DNA of 64,000 nt, from NCBI RefSeq assembly GCF_038562415.1, contig NZ_JBCFBA010000011.1:62001-126000 (forward strand). Reading direction: 5' to 3'. The stretch's first letter is position 1, and every line of letters starts with the position of its first letter. Positions 8,631-18,416 of this stretch are shown piece after piece. The DNA comes from Solidesulfovibrio sp. GTDB lineage: Bacteria > Desulfobacterota > Desulfovibrionia > Desulfovibrionales > Desulfovibrionaceae. The translations under genes were made by a program, and so were the position numbers. The notes below the pieces were generated by a model that saw only the letters and a program-made list of their open reading frames with translations, was not told where the DNA came from and did not search any database.

Positions 8631-9722
8631 CTACGGTTTGCAGGAGACATGACAGACCCCGATCGGGGTTTCCACGGCATAGGGGTAATACCTCCTCTTG
8701 AAAAAGAGCGCCACGTGGACCAGCCCGATGAGGACCGGCACTTCGACAAGGGGCCCGATGACCGCCGCAAAGGCTTGCCCCGAGTCGATGCCGAACACGG
8801 CCACCGCCACGGCGATGGCCAACTCGAAGTTGTTGGACGCGGCCGTGAAGGACAGCGTGGCGGATTGCTCGTAGGTCGCCCCGGCCCGCAGGGAAAGAAA
8901 AAACGAGGCCAGGAACATCACCAGGAAATAGATGCAAAGCGGGATCGCCACCTTGACCACGTCAAGGGGCAAACGAACGATGTACTCACCCTTGAGCGAG
9001 AACATGACCAGGATCGTGAAGAGCAGGAAGCACAGCGTGACCGGGCTTATTCTCGGGATGAATTTTTCCTCGTACCAGGCTTCGCCCTTGAGTCGCAGGC
9101 CGACGAAACGGGTGAGCAGGCCGGCCAGGAAGGGAATGCCCAGATAGATGAACACGCTTTGGGCGATCTGGCCGATGGAGATGGCGACGACCATGCCCTC
9201 GAGGCCGAGGGCGGCCGGCAGGACGGTGATGAACACGTAGGCGTACACGGAGAAAAAGAGCACCTGAAAAATCGAATTGAAGGCGACCAGGCCGGCGCAG
9301 TATTCCCGGTCACCGGAAGCCAGGTCGTTCCAGACGATCACCATGGCGATGCAGCGGGCCAGGCCGATGAGGATAAGCCCCACCATGTAGTCGTGCTGCC
9401 CGGAAAGAAACGTCACGGCCAGGGCGAACATCAACACCGGGCCGATCACCCAGTTCTGGACCAGGGACAGCGCGAGGACCTTGCCGTTGCGAAAGACCGG
9501 CCCGAGCTTTTCGTACTTCACCTTGGCCAAGGGGGGATACATCATCAGGATCAGGCCGATGGCGATGGGGATGTTGGTCGTCCCGACCTGGAACCGGTTG
9601 AGGACCTCCCGGACCCCGGGATAGAGCCATCCCACCAACACGCCGACAAACATTGCCGCGAAGATCCACACGGTAAGGAATCGATCCAAAAAAGAGAGTT
9701 TTTTCGAGAGAGTCCCGTCCAT
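8631..9722 (-). CDS. arsB: Acr3-family arsenite efflux transporter
   Basis: A 363-residue polytopic inner-membrane protein starting [20 protein letters not shown], with about ten hydrophobic segments and the Acr3 signature region around [16 protein letters not shown] and [10 protein letters not shown]. In this region other family members carry the catalytic cysteine; here the motif reads [11 protein letters not shown], so the conserved Cys is present. It expels As(III)/Sb(III) using the proton gradient. ATG 9722 is preceded by GGGAGG. It lies 19 bases downstream of arsR and 42 bases upstream of xdhC in one transcription unit, controlled by the ArsR palindrome at 10102-10117. Confidence 0.9.
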   Translation of the reverse strand: MDGTLSKKLSFLDRFLTVWIFAAMFVGVLVGWLYPGVREVLNRFQVGTTNIPIAIGLILMMYPPLAKVKYEKLGPVFRNGKVLALSLVQNWVIGPVLMFALAVTFLSGQHDYMVGLILIGLARCIAMVIVWNDLASGDREYCAGLVAFNSIFQVLFFSVYAYVFITVLPAALGLEGMVVAISIGQIAQSVFIYLGIPFLAGLLTRFVGLRLKGEAWYEEKFIPRISPVTLCFLLFTILVMFSLKGEYIVRLPLDVVKVAIPLCIYFLVMFLASFFLSLRAGATYEQSATLSFTAASNNFELAIAVAVAVFGIDSGQAFAAVIGPLVEVPVLIGLVHVALFFKRRYYPYAVETPIGVCHVSCKP

Positions 9723-9741
9723 GGCCAGCCTCCCGGCGGTA

Positions 9742-10095
9742 TTACCCGCAACAGTCCGGTGGTTTTGACTCGAGGCGCTGCCGCAACTTCGCCTCATCCC
9801 GGCGAGCCGTTTCGCCGCCCCCCAACTCCTGGCGCAGGAGGTCCAGCACCTTGGCAAGCAGCGGCTCCCGGGGCGTGGACAGCGCATAGTACATCCATTT
9901 GCCGCAGCGCCGCCCGGACACCCATCTTTCCTTCTTCAAATAGCTCAAGTGCCGGGAAACCGTTGACTGCGGCATGTCCAACGCCGCCATCAGGTCGCAC
10001 ACACACAACTCGCCGCAGCGCAACAGATTCAACAACCGCAACCGGTTGCCATCCGCCAGCGCCTTGAACCCTTCAGCCAAACTGTCCATACGCAT
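9742..10095 (-). CDS. arsR: ArsR-family arsenite-responsive repressor
   Basis: A 117-residue winged-helix regulator. The metal-sensing motif ELCVCDL (about residues 29-35) at the start of the recognition region and the DNA-binding segment [14 protein letters not shown] are typical ArsR. A second pair of cysteines (PPDCCG) ends the protein and may add to metal binding. It represses its own operon until As(III) or Sb(III) binds. The start ATG 10095 (or ATG 10089) lies directly next to a perfect 16-bp palindrome that is the probable operator. It leads the operon arsR-acr3-xdhC. Confidence 0.9.
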   Translation of the reverse strand: MRMDSLAEGFKALADGNRLRLLNLLRCGELCVCDLMAALDMPQSTVSRHLSYLKKERWVSGRRCGKWMYYALSTPREPLLAKVLDLLRQELGGGETARRDEAKLRQRLESKPPDCCG

Positions 10096-10101
10096 TCTTT
10101 T

Positions 10102-10117
10102 ATCCGCTTAAGCGGAT
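10102..10117. promoter_or_regulatory. ArsR operator palindrome
   Basis: ATCCGCTTAAGCGGAT is a perfect 16-bp palindrome seven bases upstream of the arsR start codon. Its size, symmetry and position match ArsR-family autoregulatory operators, which overlap the promoter and block transcription in the absence of arsenite. Confidence 0.65.
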
Positions 10118-10447
10118 TTGTCAATGTGTTTTCGCCTCGGCCGCGACGTTCGCAGAGAAACCAACCCGCCATGTGGATCTTCGGCAAGAACGCCGCCCCC
10201 CAGCGGCGCCGTCAGGCAGCCTCCCCAGGCCGTCACGTACTGCTTGGCGCATTTTGACCCAATCCCTCCCCGAGGCGTCCCCTTTATACCCATGTTACAA
10301 CTAGCTGAATTGCTTAATTTAACATATGCAGACCGACGACATTTCGCCCCACCCCCCGCCTCTGTCAGTCACGGCGGGACTGTCCTTCCCCGCGCAGGCA
10401 GCCAAAGCTTTCAGGCAACTCCCTAAAATTTAAATATATTTACTAAA

Positions 10448-10509
10448 TGGAGCGGCACTTGCTTTTTTTAACCTAACATGAAGCCCTCCCGCACCGCGCA
10501 AGTGCCGCT
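10448..10509 (+). promoter_or_regulatory. AOR upstream region: sigma-54-like element and 12-bp inverted repeat
   Basis: Two overlapping signals lie upstream of the aldehyde oxidoreductase gene. TGGAGC-N5-TTGCT (10448-10463) resembles a -24/-12 promoter (consensus TGGCAC-N5-TTGCW; two mismatches in the -24 box). AGCGGCACTTGC (10451-10462) and GCAAGTGCCGCT (10498-10509) form a perfect 12-bp inverted repeat with a 35-base loop. If transcription starts in the AT-rich run at 10430-10447, the repeat would be an mRNA leader hairpin; if the sigma-54 element is used, it is not transcribed. The rest of the gap 10118-10653 shows no gene. Confidence 0.35.
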
Positions 10510-10653
10510 TCCAGTCGCAATTCCTGGAAGTTGCCTTTTCCCCCAAGACGGCAGCCCCGACGACGGGAAGAGCCCAGCGCCGTGAACGCGCTTCGCATCC
10601 GGCAGGTCGCAAGGCCAAGAGGCCAACGTATCCAACGCTCAATGGAGGATGAT

Positions 10654-12381
10654 ATGCCTAAGTTCATTCGGGTAGACATGGAAACGAAGTCCGTCAAAAC
10701 AGAGGAATGCCCGCAACAGTACGCCGGCCTGGCCGGCCGGGGCCTGACCTCGATCTTCATTGCCAACGAAGTGAAGCCATCGTGTCATCCCCTGGGCAAA
10801 TACAACAAGCTGATCCTGGCCCCGGGCTATCTGACCGGGACCAGCGCCGCCAACTCCGGCCGCCTGTCCTGCGGCGCCAAGAGCCCGCTCACGGGCGGCA
10901 TCAAGGAGAGCAACACCGGCGGCACCTTCGGCCAGAAGATGGCCAAGATGGATATCAAGGCCCTGGTTTTCGACGGCATTCCGGCCGAAGACACCTTCTG
11001 GGTCGTGAAAGTGACCATGGCCGGGGTCACCTTCGAAGAAGCGCCCGCCGAAACCATCGGCATGGGCAACTACGAGGCCATCAAGGTCCTGCAGGCCAAG
11101 TACGGGCCCAAGGTCGGCGTGGCCATCATCGGGCCGGCCGGTGAAATGCGCCTTACGGCTGCCAACATCTCCTTTGCCGATCCCCAGAGCAACATCCGCA
11201 GCGCCGGCCGCGGCGGCCTTGGCGCCGTCATGGGTTCCAAGAAGATCAAGGCCATCGTCATCGACGAAACCGGCGCCCCCGGCGTGACCATCGCCAACAC
11301 CGACGCCTTCAAGGGCGCCTCGAAGCGCTTCACCAACGCCCTGACCACCCATCCCGTCACGGGCCAGGGCCTGCCCAAGTACGGCACCAACGTCCTGGTC
11401 AACATCTTAAACGAGGCCGGCGGCCTGCCCACGAAGAACTTCCGCAGCGGCCGCAACGACTGGGCGAACAATATCGGCGGCGAGACCATGGCCGCCACCA
11501 TCGAGGCCCGGGGCGGCAAAACGACCCACGGCTGCCACGCCGGCTGCATCATCCGCTGCTCCCAGCACTACAACGACAAGGAAGGCAAGTACCTGACCAG
11601 CGGTTTCGAATACGAGACCGTCTGGGCCCTCGGCGCCAATGGCTGCATCGACGACCTGGACATGATCGCCTACGCGGACCGTGAATTCGACGACGTCGGC
11701 GTGGACTCCATCGAGACCGCCGTGGCCGTCAGCGTGGCCATGGAAGCGGGGATCATTCCCTGGGGCGACGCCAAGGCCTCCCTCGAACTGATCATGGAGA
11801 TCCGCAAGGGCACGCCCCTTGGCCGGATTCTCGGCAGCGGCGCCGGCGCCGTGGGCCAGATGTACGGCCTGACCCGGGTGCCGGTGGTGAAAAACCAGGC
11901 CATCCCGGCCTACGACCCGCGCGCGGTCAAGGGCGTCGGCCTGACCTACGCCACGACCCCCATGGGCGCCGACCACACCGCCGGCTACGCCGTGGCCACC
12001 AACATCCTCAAGGTCGGCGGCTTCGTCGATCCGCTGGGCAAGGAAGGCCAGGTCGAGCTGTCGCGCAACCTGCAAATCGCCACGGCCGCGGTCGACAGCA
12101 CGGGCATGTGCCTGTTTATTGCCTTCGCCATCCTGGACATCGCCGACGGCTTCAACGCCCTGGTCGAGATGATCAACGCCCGCTACGACCTCTCCCTGAC
12201 CGGCGACGACGTCGTCGCCCTCGGCAAGACCATCCTCAAGGCCGAGCGGGACTTCAACAAGCGGGCCGGCTTCACCAACGCCCACGACAGGCTCCCGGAA
12301 TTCTTCGAGGAAGCGTGCGCCCCGCACAACGTCACCTGGAACTTCACGGAAGAAGAGATCGACGAGGTTTTCAACTTCTAG
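10654..12381 (+). CDS. aor: Aldehyde:ferredoxin oxidoreductase (tungsten/molybdenum, AOR family)
   Basis: A 575-residue cytoplasmic enzyme with the AOR N-terminal domain (residues about 1-210, including the pyranopterin-binding AGRGGLGAVMGSKK) and the C-terminal domains with the 4Fe-4S ligands GCHAGCIIRCS (about residues 292-302) and a distal cysteine in STGMCLF. It oxidises aldehydes to acids with ferredoxin as acceptor, using a bis-pyranopterin W or Mo cofactor. The start ATG 10654 has GGAGGA upstream; the longer in-frame extension is not supported. A MoaD-like gene follows, a common pairing for this family. Acetaldehyde released by the acetoin dehydrogenase encoded 13 kb away is a plausible substrate (inference). 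Confidence 0.9.
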   Translation: MPKFIRVDMETKSVKTEECPQQYAGLAGRGLTSIFIANEVKPSCHPLGKYNKLILAPGYLTGTSAANSGRLSCGAKSPLTGGIKESNTGGTFGQKMAKMDIKALVFDGIPAEDTFWVVKVTMAGVTFEEAPAETIGMGNYEAIKVLQAKYGPKVGVAIIGPAGEMRLTAANISFADPQSNIRSAGRGGLGAVMGSKKIKAIVIDETGAPGVTIANTDAFKGASKRFTNALTTHPVTGQGLPKYGTNVLVNILNEAGGLPTKNFRSGRNDWANNIGGETMAATIEARGGKTTHGCHAGCIIRCSQHYNDKEGKYLTSGFEYETVWALGANGCIDDLDMIAYADREFDDVGVDSIETAVAVSVAMEAGIIPWGDAKASLELIMEIRKGTPLGRILGSGAGAVGQMYGLTRVPVVKNQAIPAYDPRAVKGVGLTYATTPMGADHTAGYAVATNILKVGGFVDPLGKEGQVELSRNLQIATAAVDSTGMCLFIAFAILDIADGFNALVEMINARYDLSLTGDDVVALGKTILKAERDFNKRAGFTNAHDRLPEFFEEACAPHNVTWNFTEEEIDEVFNF

Positions 12382-12425
12382 GAGCGAACCCGACGTTCCG
12401 TGACGAGTACGGCATCCTGACGGTG

Positions 12426-12454
12426 AAGGCGAGCGGAGCGGCTCCGCTCGCCTT
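12426..12454 (+). terminator. Strong hairpin after AOR
   Basis: AAGGCGAGCGGAGC and its reverse complement GCTCCGCTCGCCTT form a perfect 14-bp stem 45 bases after the AOR stop codon. A weak T-containing stretch follows. It may terminate or attenuate transcription between AOR and the MoaD-like gene. Confidence 0.55.
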
Positions 12455-12526
12455 CATTCTCGTTTGGGGGTACGAAATTTTCCCGGCAAAGACACCTCGA
12501 ACAACACGCCACAAAAGGACGATACC

Positions 12527-12811
12527 ATGCCATCCTCCGTGGAAGTCCGTGCCTTCATGGACCTAAGCGCCCTGTTTCGGAAAAGAAACTGGAGCAACCC
12601 CAAGGAATTTCCCGTCCCGGGGCAGCTCTCCGGCCTGGCCTTCCTGGGCCTCCTGGAACTGCCGGAAGCAATGGTCGAGGTCATCTTCATCAACGGCAAG
12701 GCCCATACGCCCGCCAATGCGGTCATCCACCCCGGCGACCGGGTGGCCTTGGCCCCGCCGGGCGTCCCCGGCCCTTACCGCGTGCTGCTGGGATTTAAAA
12801 ACCTCGGCTGA
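12527..12811 (+). CDS. MoaD/ThiS-like small protein accompanying AOR
   Basis: A 94-residue protein with a ubiquitin-like fold signature: N-terminal VEVRAFMDLSALF, central VIFINGKAHTPANAVIHPGDRVALAPP, matching MoaD/ThiS-family proteins found beside W/Mo aldehyde oxidoreductases. Classical MoaD carries a terminal Gly-Gly that becomes thiocarboxylated to supply sulfur to molybdopterin; this protein ends FKNLG, with only one terminal glycine, so the canonical chemistry may not apply. ATG 12527 has AAAGGA upstream. It lies between AOR and an alcohol dehydrogenase in the same orientation. Confidence 0.7.
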   Translation: MPSSVEVRAFMDLSALFRKRNWSNPKEFPVPGQLSGLAFLGLLELPEAMVEVIFINGKAHTPANAVIHPGDRVALAPPGVPGPYRVLLGFKNLG

Positions 12812-12904
12812 GGCCGCGCCGGGACCCGCCTCGCCCCTGTCCAGGCGGCGCCTTCGCCTGCCGCCGCCCTTGCGCCCGCCGACCGGCTGGGCCATAGTCC
12901 CGTC

Positions 12905-14062
12905 ATGCAGTTCACCTTCCAGGCGCCGGGCAACATCGTCTTCGGCCGGGACACGGCCCGGCGGCTGCCCGAGCTCGTCGCGGCCAGGGGCCGCGCCCCC
13001 CTCGTGGTCACGGGCGCCGACAAGGGCCGGCATCAGGCACGCCTCGAGGCCCTGCGCCAGGCGGGCCTCGACGTGACGGTCCAGGCCGTCGCCGGCGAAC
13101 CCAGCGTGGCGATGGCCGTGGAGGGGGCGCGCCTGGCCCGCGCGGCCGGCTGCGACGTGGTGGTCGGCCTGGGCGGCGGCGCCGCGCTGGACACGGCCAA
13201 GGCCGTGGCCGCCCTGGCCACCAATACCGGGGACGTGTTCGACTACCTGGAGGTGGTCGGCGCGGGCCACCCCCTTGCCGTGCCTCCCCTGCCCCTTCTG
13301 GCCGTGCCGACCACGGCCGGCACCGGGGCCGAGGCCACGGCCAACGCCGTGCTTTCCGTCCCGGAGCGGCGCGTCAAGGTCAGCCTGCGTTCGCCCCTGA
13401 TGCTGCCCGCCGTCGCCCTGGTCGACCCCCTGCTGTCGGCCTCCATGCCGCCGGCCGTCACGGCGGCCACGGGCCTGGACGCCCTGACGCAGTTGCTGGA
13501 AGCCTTCGTGTCCAACCAGGCCAACCCCATGACCGACGCCCTGTGCCGGGAGGGGCTTCTCCGGGCGGCCCGGGCCCTGCCGGCGGCCTACGCCGACGGG
13601 GCGGACCTGGCGGCGCGCGAGGACATGGCCCTGGCCAGCCTTCTTGGCGGCCTGGCCCTGGCCAACGCCAAGCTCGGGGCCGTGCACGGGTTCGCCGCGC
13701 CCTTGGGCGGCCTTTTGAGCGCCCCCCACGGCCGGATCTGCGCGAGCCTTTTGCCTTTCGTCACGGCGGCCAACATCCGGGCCCTGCGCGAACGCGATCC
13801 CGGCTCGCCGTCCCTGGCCGCCTACGCCGCGGCGGCGGCGCTTTGCACCGGCCAAGCCCAAGCCAGCCCCGAGGACGGCGCCGCCTGGCTCGACAGCCTG
13901 TGCCGCGAACTGGCCGCCCCGTCCCTGGCCACCCTGGGCCTGACCGCCGCCGACATCCCGCTGGTCGTCGCCAATGCGGCCAGGGCCAGCAGCATGCGCG
14001 GCAATCCCGTGGTCCTCACGCCCGGAGAGTTGACGGACATCCTGACCGGCGCCCTGGGCTAG
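12905..14062 (+). CDS. Iron-containing (group III) alcohol dehydrogenase
   Basis: A 385-residue NAD(P)-dependent dehydrogenase of the Fe-ADH superfamily. Seen: the nucleotide-binding loop VVGLGGGAALDTAKAVAAL, the segment VPTTAGTGAEAT, the metal-binding region DALTQLLEAF, and the histidine pair within GAVHGFAAPLGGLLSAPHG. These supply the Asp and three His ligands of the metal. It interconverts alcohols and aldehydes; together with the preceding AOR it could take alcohols to acids via aldehyde. The coding strand follows the MoaD-like gene by 93 bases. The exact substrate cannot be told from sequence; the downstream glycerol operon makes a polyol or short alcohol possible. Confidence 0.85.
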   Translation: MQFTFQAPGNIVFGRDTARRLPELVAARGRAPLVVTGADKGRHQARLEALRQAGLDVTVQAVAGEPSVAMAVEGARLARAAGCDVVVGLGGGAALDTAKAVAALATNTGDVFDYLEVVGAGHPLAVPPLPLLAVPTTAGTGAEATANAVLSVPERRVKVSLRSPLMLPAVALVDPLLSASMPPAVTAATGLDALTQLLEAFVSNQANPMTDALCREGLLRAARALPAAYADGADLAAREDMALASLLGGLALANAKLGAVHGFAAPLGGLLSAPHGRICASLLPFVTAANIRALRERDPGSPSLAAYAAAAALCTGQAQASPEDGAAWLDSLCRELAAPSLATLGLTAADIPLVVANAARASSMRGNPVVLTPGELTDILTGALG

Positions 14063-14181
14063 GGTTGCGCCCCTTCCGGACAGAAGAGTCCTTCACGTGG
14101 CCCGACAGGCGGCCGGCTGCCCCGCTTTCTCCTGAAGCCCCCGGCGTCCAGGCCGGGCACGGCCCCCTGTCGACGAAACAA

Positions 14182-14216
14182 ACGGGCGGCATGACCGATA
14201 CGGCCATGCCGCCCGT
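14182..14216 (+). terminator. Hairpin downstream of the Fe-alcohol dehydrogenase
   Basis: ACGGGCGGCATG and CATGCCGCCCGT make a perfect 12-bp stem with an 11-base loop, 120 bases after the dehydrogenase stop and in the gap between two convergent genes. No clear T-tract follows. Confidence 0.45.
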
Positions 14217-14287
14217 GGCGCGTACGGGGAGCCGGACGGCCTGGACGGGGCAATCCGGTCCGCGACGCGGAGGGGGGCTTGGGGACG

Positions 14288-14322
14288 TGTCCCCGAAATC
14301 CCTTGGCCGGATTTCGGGGACA
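14288..14322. terminator. Bidirectional terminator hairpin between convergent genes
   Basis: TGTCCCCGAAATCC and GGATTTCGGGGACA form a perfect 14-bp stem with a 7-base loop, placed 54 bases past the glpK stop codon (minus strand) and downstream of the plus-strand alcohol dehydrogenase. Its symmetry suits termination from both sides. The remaining gap sequence 14063-14375 has no gene. Confidence 0.55.
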
Positions 14323-14375
14323 ACGTGTTCAAATCGACTTTGCCGTGACAAAACCTCCTGCCGGCCGGCCCGAAG

Positions 14376-15865
<1,490 letters not shown>

Positions 15866-15869
<4 letters not shown>

Positions 15870-16660
15870 AACTTGCACTCCTGCGCGCCGTCCTCGCAAT
15901 AGAGGGCATCGGGATCCTTGTTGAGGGCACCGGTGGTCTTGTCATAGATCAGCGCGCCCAGCGGGCCGCCGACCAGGGGGCCGAGGATGGGCACCAGCAC
16001 GATGCTCGTGTCCATCAGGTTGGGCTGGGTGAACCCGGCGAGGAGGGCGAAAAAGCGGGGTCCGAAATCGCGGGCCGGGTTGATGGCGTATCCGTTCATG
16101 GCGCCGAGGCTCATGCCGATGGCCATGACCAGCATGGCCACGGCCAGGGGGCCGATCCAGACGATCTTGTTCTTCGCCCCGAAATCCCCGATGGACAGGA
16201 TGCCGAACATGAGCACGGCGGTGCCGATGACCTGGTCGGTAAAGCCCGGCCAGAAGCCCGGCACGGCCGGGAAGGTGCAGAAGATGCCGGCCGTCTTGAC
16301 CAGTTGCGGATCGAACAGGAGCCATTTGGCCTTGAAATCCAGGAACACGATGGCCGCGCCCAGGCAGCCGCCGACGGTCTGGGCCAGGGTGTAGGGCAGC
16401 ACCTTGCCCCAGGGGAAACGGCCGGTCACGGCCAGGGCCAGGGTCACGGCCGGGTTGATGTGCGCCCCGGAACGCAGGCTGGCCAGCACGCCGAAAAACA
16501 CGCCCATACCCCAGCCGAAGGTGATGGTGTCCCAGCTGATGTTGAGCGCCTCGCCGAAAAAGACTTTCATGGCCACGCAGCCGGCGCCGAAGATGATGAG
16601 GACCATGGTCCCCAACAACTCGGAAAACAGATCCTTGCCCAGTGACGATCCCGTACTCAT
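15866..16660 (-). CDS. glpF: Glycerol uptake facilitator (aquaglyceroporin)
   Basis: A 264-residue MIP-family channel with six membrane segments and the two half-helix motifs: [15 protein letters not shown] and [13 protein letters not shown]. The Asp after the second NPAR (NPARD) is the mark of glycerol-conducting GlpF rather than water-only AqpZ. It admits glycerol across the inner membrane for trapping by GlpK. Both ends overlap neighbouring genes by four bases (ATGA), showing a tightly packed operon. Confidence 0.95.
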
Positions 16661-18402
16661 GACGACCCCTCCTCCAGCGCTTCAGACGTTTGCCTCCCGC
16701 CGTCCGGGCCGGAAAGAGGCCGCTTGTCCAGGCCTGCCTCAGCCAATGCGTTCGCCCGCCGGGGCTGCGGAGCCCCATGCCCGGAGTACCAGGCCTCCAG
16801 CAGCCGGCGGACACTCTCCACCTCGGTTGCGCAATGCCGCTCGTCCCAGCCGAGCTCCCGGCCCATGATCGCCGCCACGGCCGGAGCCGCTTCCCGGGCA
16901 TGGCCCATGTCCACCAGCCCCAGGGGCAGCCGCCGCAGCAGGACGTCCCCGAGGTGCCGGGCCATCTCGTGGCGCACGGCGAAGACGACTTGCGCGCCGA
17001 TGTAGGGATGGGCGGGATGGATGGGCCGCATCAGATCCTCGTTTTGGCGGCCGATTTCCAGAACCGTGCCGGCCTCGTCGCCGTGGAGGGAGTAAAGCGA
17101 CCGGGCCAGGGCCGGGTCCACGCCGGCCCGCGCGGCCAGGTCGCGCCAGGCCTCGGGATAGTAGGCCCGCGAGCCGAGAAGGCGCAGCCGCCCGGTGGCG
17201 CAGGTCCGGCCCCGGCCCAGGCCGAAGGCGTCGCAGGCCGCGTCCACGGCGTCCTCGGCCATGGCCCGGTAGCTGGTCCACTTGCCGCCGGTCATGGACA
17301 ACAGTCCGGCCGGGCTTTTTTCGAGCACGTGGGAGCGGGCCAGTTCCTGGGTGTTTTTTTTCTTCGGATTAAACACCAGCGGCCGCAGGCCGTTCCACAC
17401 GGCCAGGACGTCGGCCCGGGTCACGGGTTTGCGCAGGTAGGCGCTGGCGTAGCGCAGCAGGTAGTCCACGTCCTTTTTCTCGGGCGCCGGGTCGAAGGCG
17501 ACCTCGGCCGGCTCGTCGGTGGTGCCGAACAGCACGTGGCCCTGCCAGGGGATCATGAACAGCACCCGCCCGTCCTCGGTGCTCGGGATCATGAGCGAGA
17601 TGTCCTCGGGGATGGTGTCGGCGGCCAGCAGGATGTGGATGCCGGAACTGACCTTGAGCATGCTGGGGGCTCGGGGGTCGTCCAGGCGCCGGATGGCGTC
17701 GGCGAAGGGGCCGGTGGCGTTGACCACGCCCGTGGCGGCCACGGTCCAGGCGCGGCCGGTGAGGCGGTCGCGCACTTCGGCGCCGCGAATGCGGCCGTTT
17801 TCCTTGACCAGCCCGACGACTTCCACGTGGTTGGCGCAGCAGGCCCCGTGGGCGGCGGCGGTGCGGGCCAGGGTGACGGCCATGCGCGCGTCGTTGAACT
17901 GGCCGTCGCAGTAGATGACCGCGGCGGCGTAGCCGTCCAGGTTGAGCTGGGGGAAGAGCTTCTGGGCCGTGGCCCGGCTGACCAGCCGGCTGCGCCCCAG
18001 GGCCAGGCGCCCGGCCAGGAGGTCGTAGAGCACCAGGCCGGCGTAGATGTAGGCCGCCTGGAACCAGGTCTTGACCGGGGTCATGAGGCGGATGGCGTGG
18101 GCCAGGTGGGGGGCGTTGTGGAGCAGCCGGCCGCGTTCGCGCAGCCCCTCGCGCACCAGGTTGAACTGTTCCCGGTCGCCCTGGAGGATGGCCTTTTCCA
18201 GGTAGCGCACCCCGCCGTGCACCAGTTTCGTGCTCTTGCTGCTGGTGCCCTGGGCGAAGTCGTCGCGCTCCACCAGGGCGACGCGCAGGCCCCGGGTGGC
18301 GGCGTCCAGGGCGATGCCGCAGCCCGTGGCCCCGCCGCCGATGACGAGCAGGTCGAAGGGTTGTCCGTCCTGCAGACGGCTGACGTGTTCCTGTCTGTCC
18401 AT
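16657..18402 (-). CDS. glpD: FAD-dependent glycerol-3-phosphate dehydrogenase
   Basis: A 581-residue membrane-associated flavoprotein. It opens with the FAD-binding DLLVIGGGATGCGIALDAATRGL, then GTSSKSTKLVHGGVRYLE, both typical of GlpD/GlpA; the C-terminal third is the DAO C-terminal domain. It oxidises glycerol 3-phosphate to dihydroxyacetone phosphate and passes electrons to the quinone pool. ATG 18402 with GGTGGAG upstream is preferred over a long upstream extension that reads through the regulator gene. It lies 14 bases after the SorC regulator and overlaps glpF by four bases. Confidence 0.95.
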   Translation of the reverse strand: MDRQEHVSRLQDGQPFDLLVIGGGATGCGIALDAATRGLRVALVERDDFAQGTSSKSTKLVHGGVRYLEKAILQGDREQFNLVREGLRERGRLLHNAPHLAHAIRLMTPVKTWFQAAYIYAGLVLYDLLAGRLALGRSRLVSRATAQKLFPQLNLDGYAAAVIYCDGQFNDARMAVTLARTAAAHGACCANHVEVVGLVKENGRIRGAEVRDRLTGRAWTVAATGVVNATGPFADAIRRLDDPRAPSMLKVSSGIHILLAADTIPEDISLMIPSTEDGRVLFMIPWQGHVLFGTTDEPAEVAFDPAPEKKDVDYLLRYASAYLRKPVTRADVLAVWNGLRPLVFNPKKKNTQELARSHVLEKSPAGLLSMTGGKWTSYRAMAEDAVDAACDAFGLGRGRTCATGRLRLLGSRAYYPEAWRDLAARAGVDPALARSLYSLHGDEAGTVLEIGRQNEDLMRPIHPAHPYIGAQVVFAVRHEMARHLGDVLLRRLPLGLVDMGHAREAAPAVAAIMGRELGWDERHCATEVESVRRLLEAWYSGHGAPQPRRANALAEAGLDKRPLSGPDGGRQTSEALEEGSS

Positions 18403-18416
18403 GGCTCCACCTGGCT

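Noticed and set aside
7365-10067. A 900-codon open frame on the plus strand opposite permease, xdhC, acr3 and arsR
   Set aside because: It is the antisense of four well-recognised genes in GC-rich DNA; its protein is low-complexity (His, Gly, Arg, Asp rich) with no domain.
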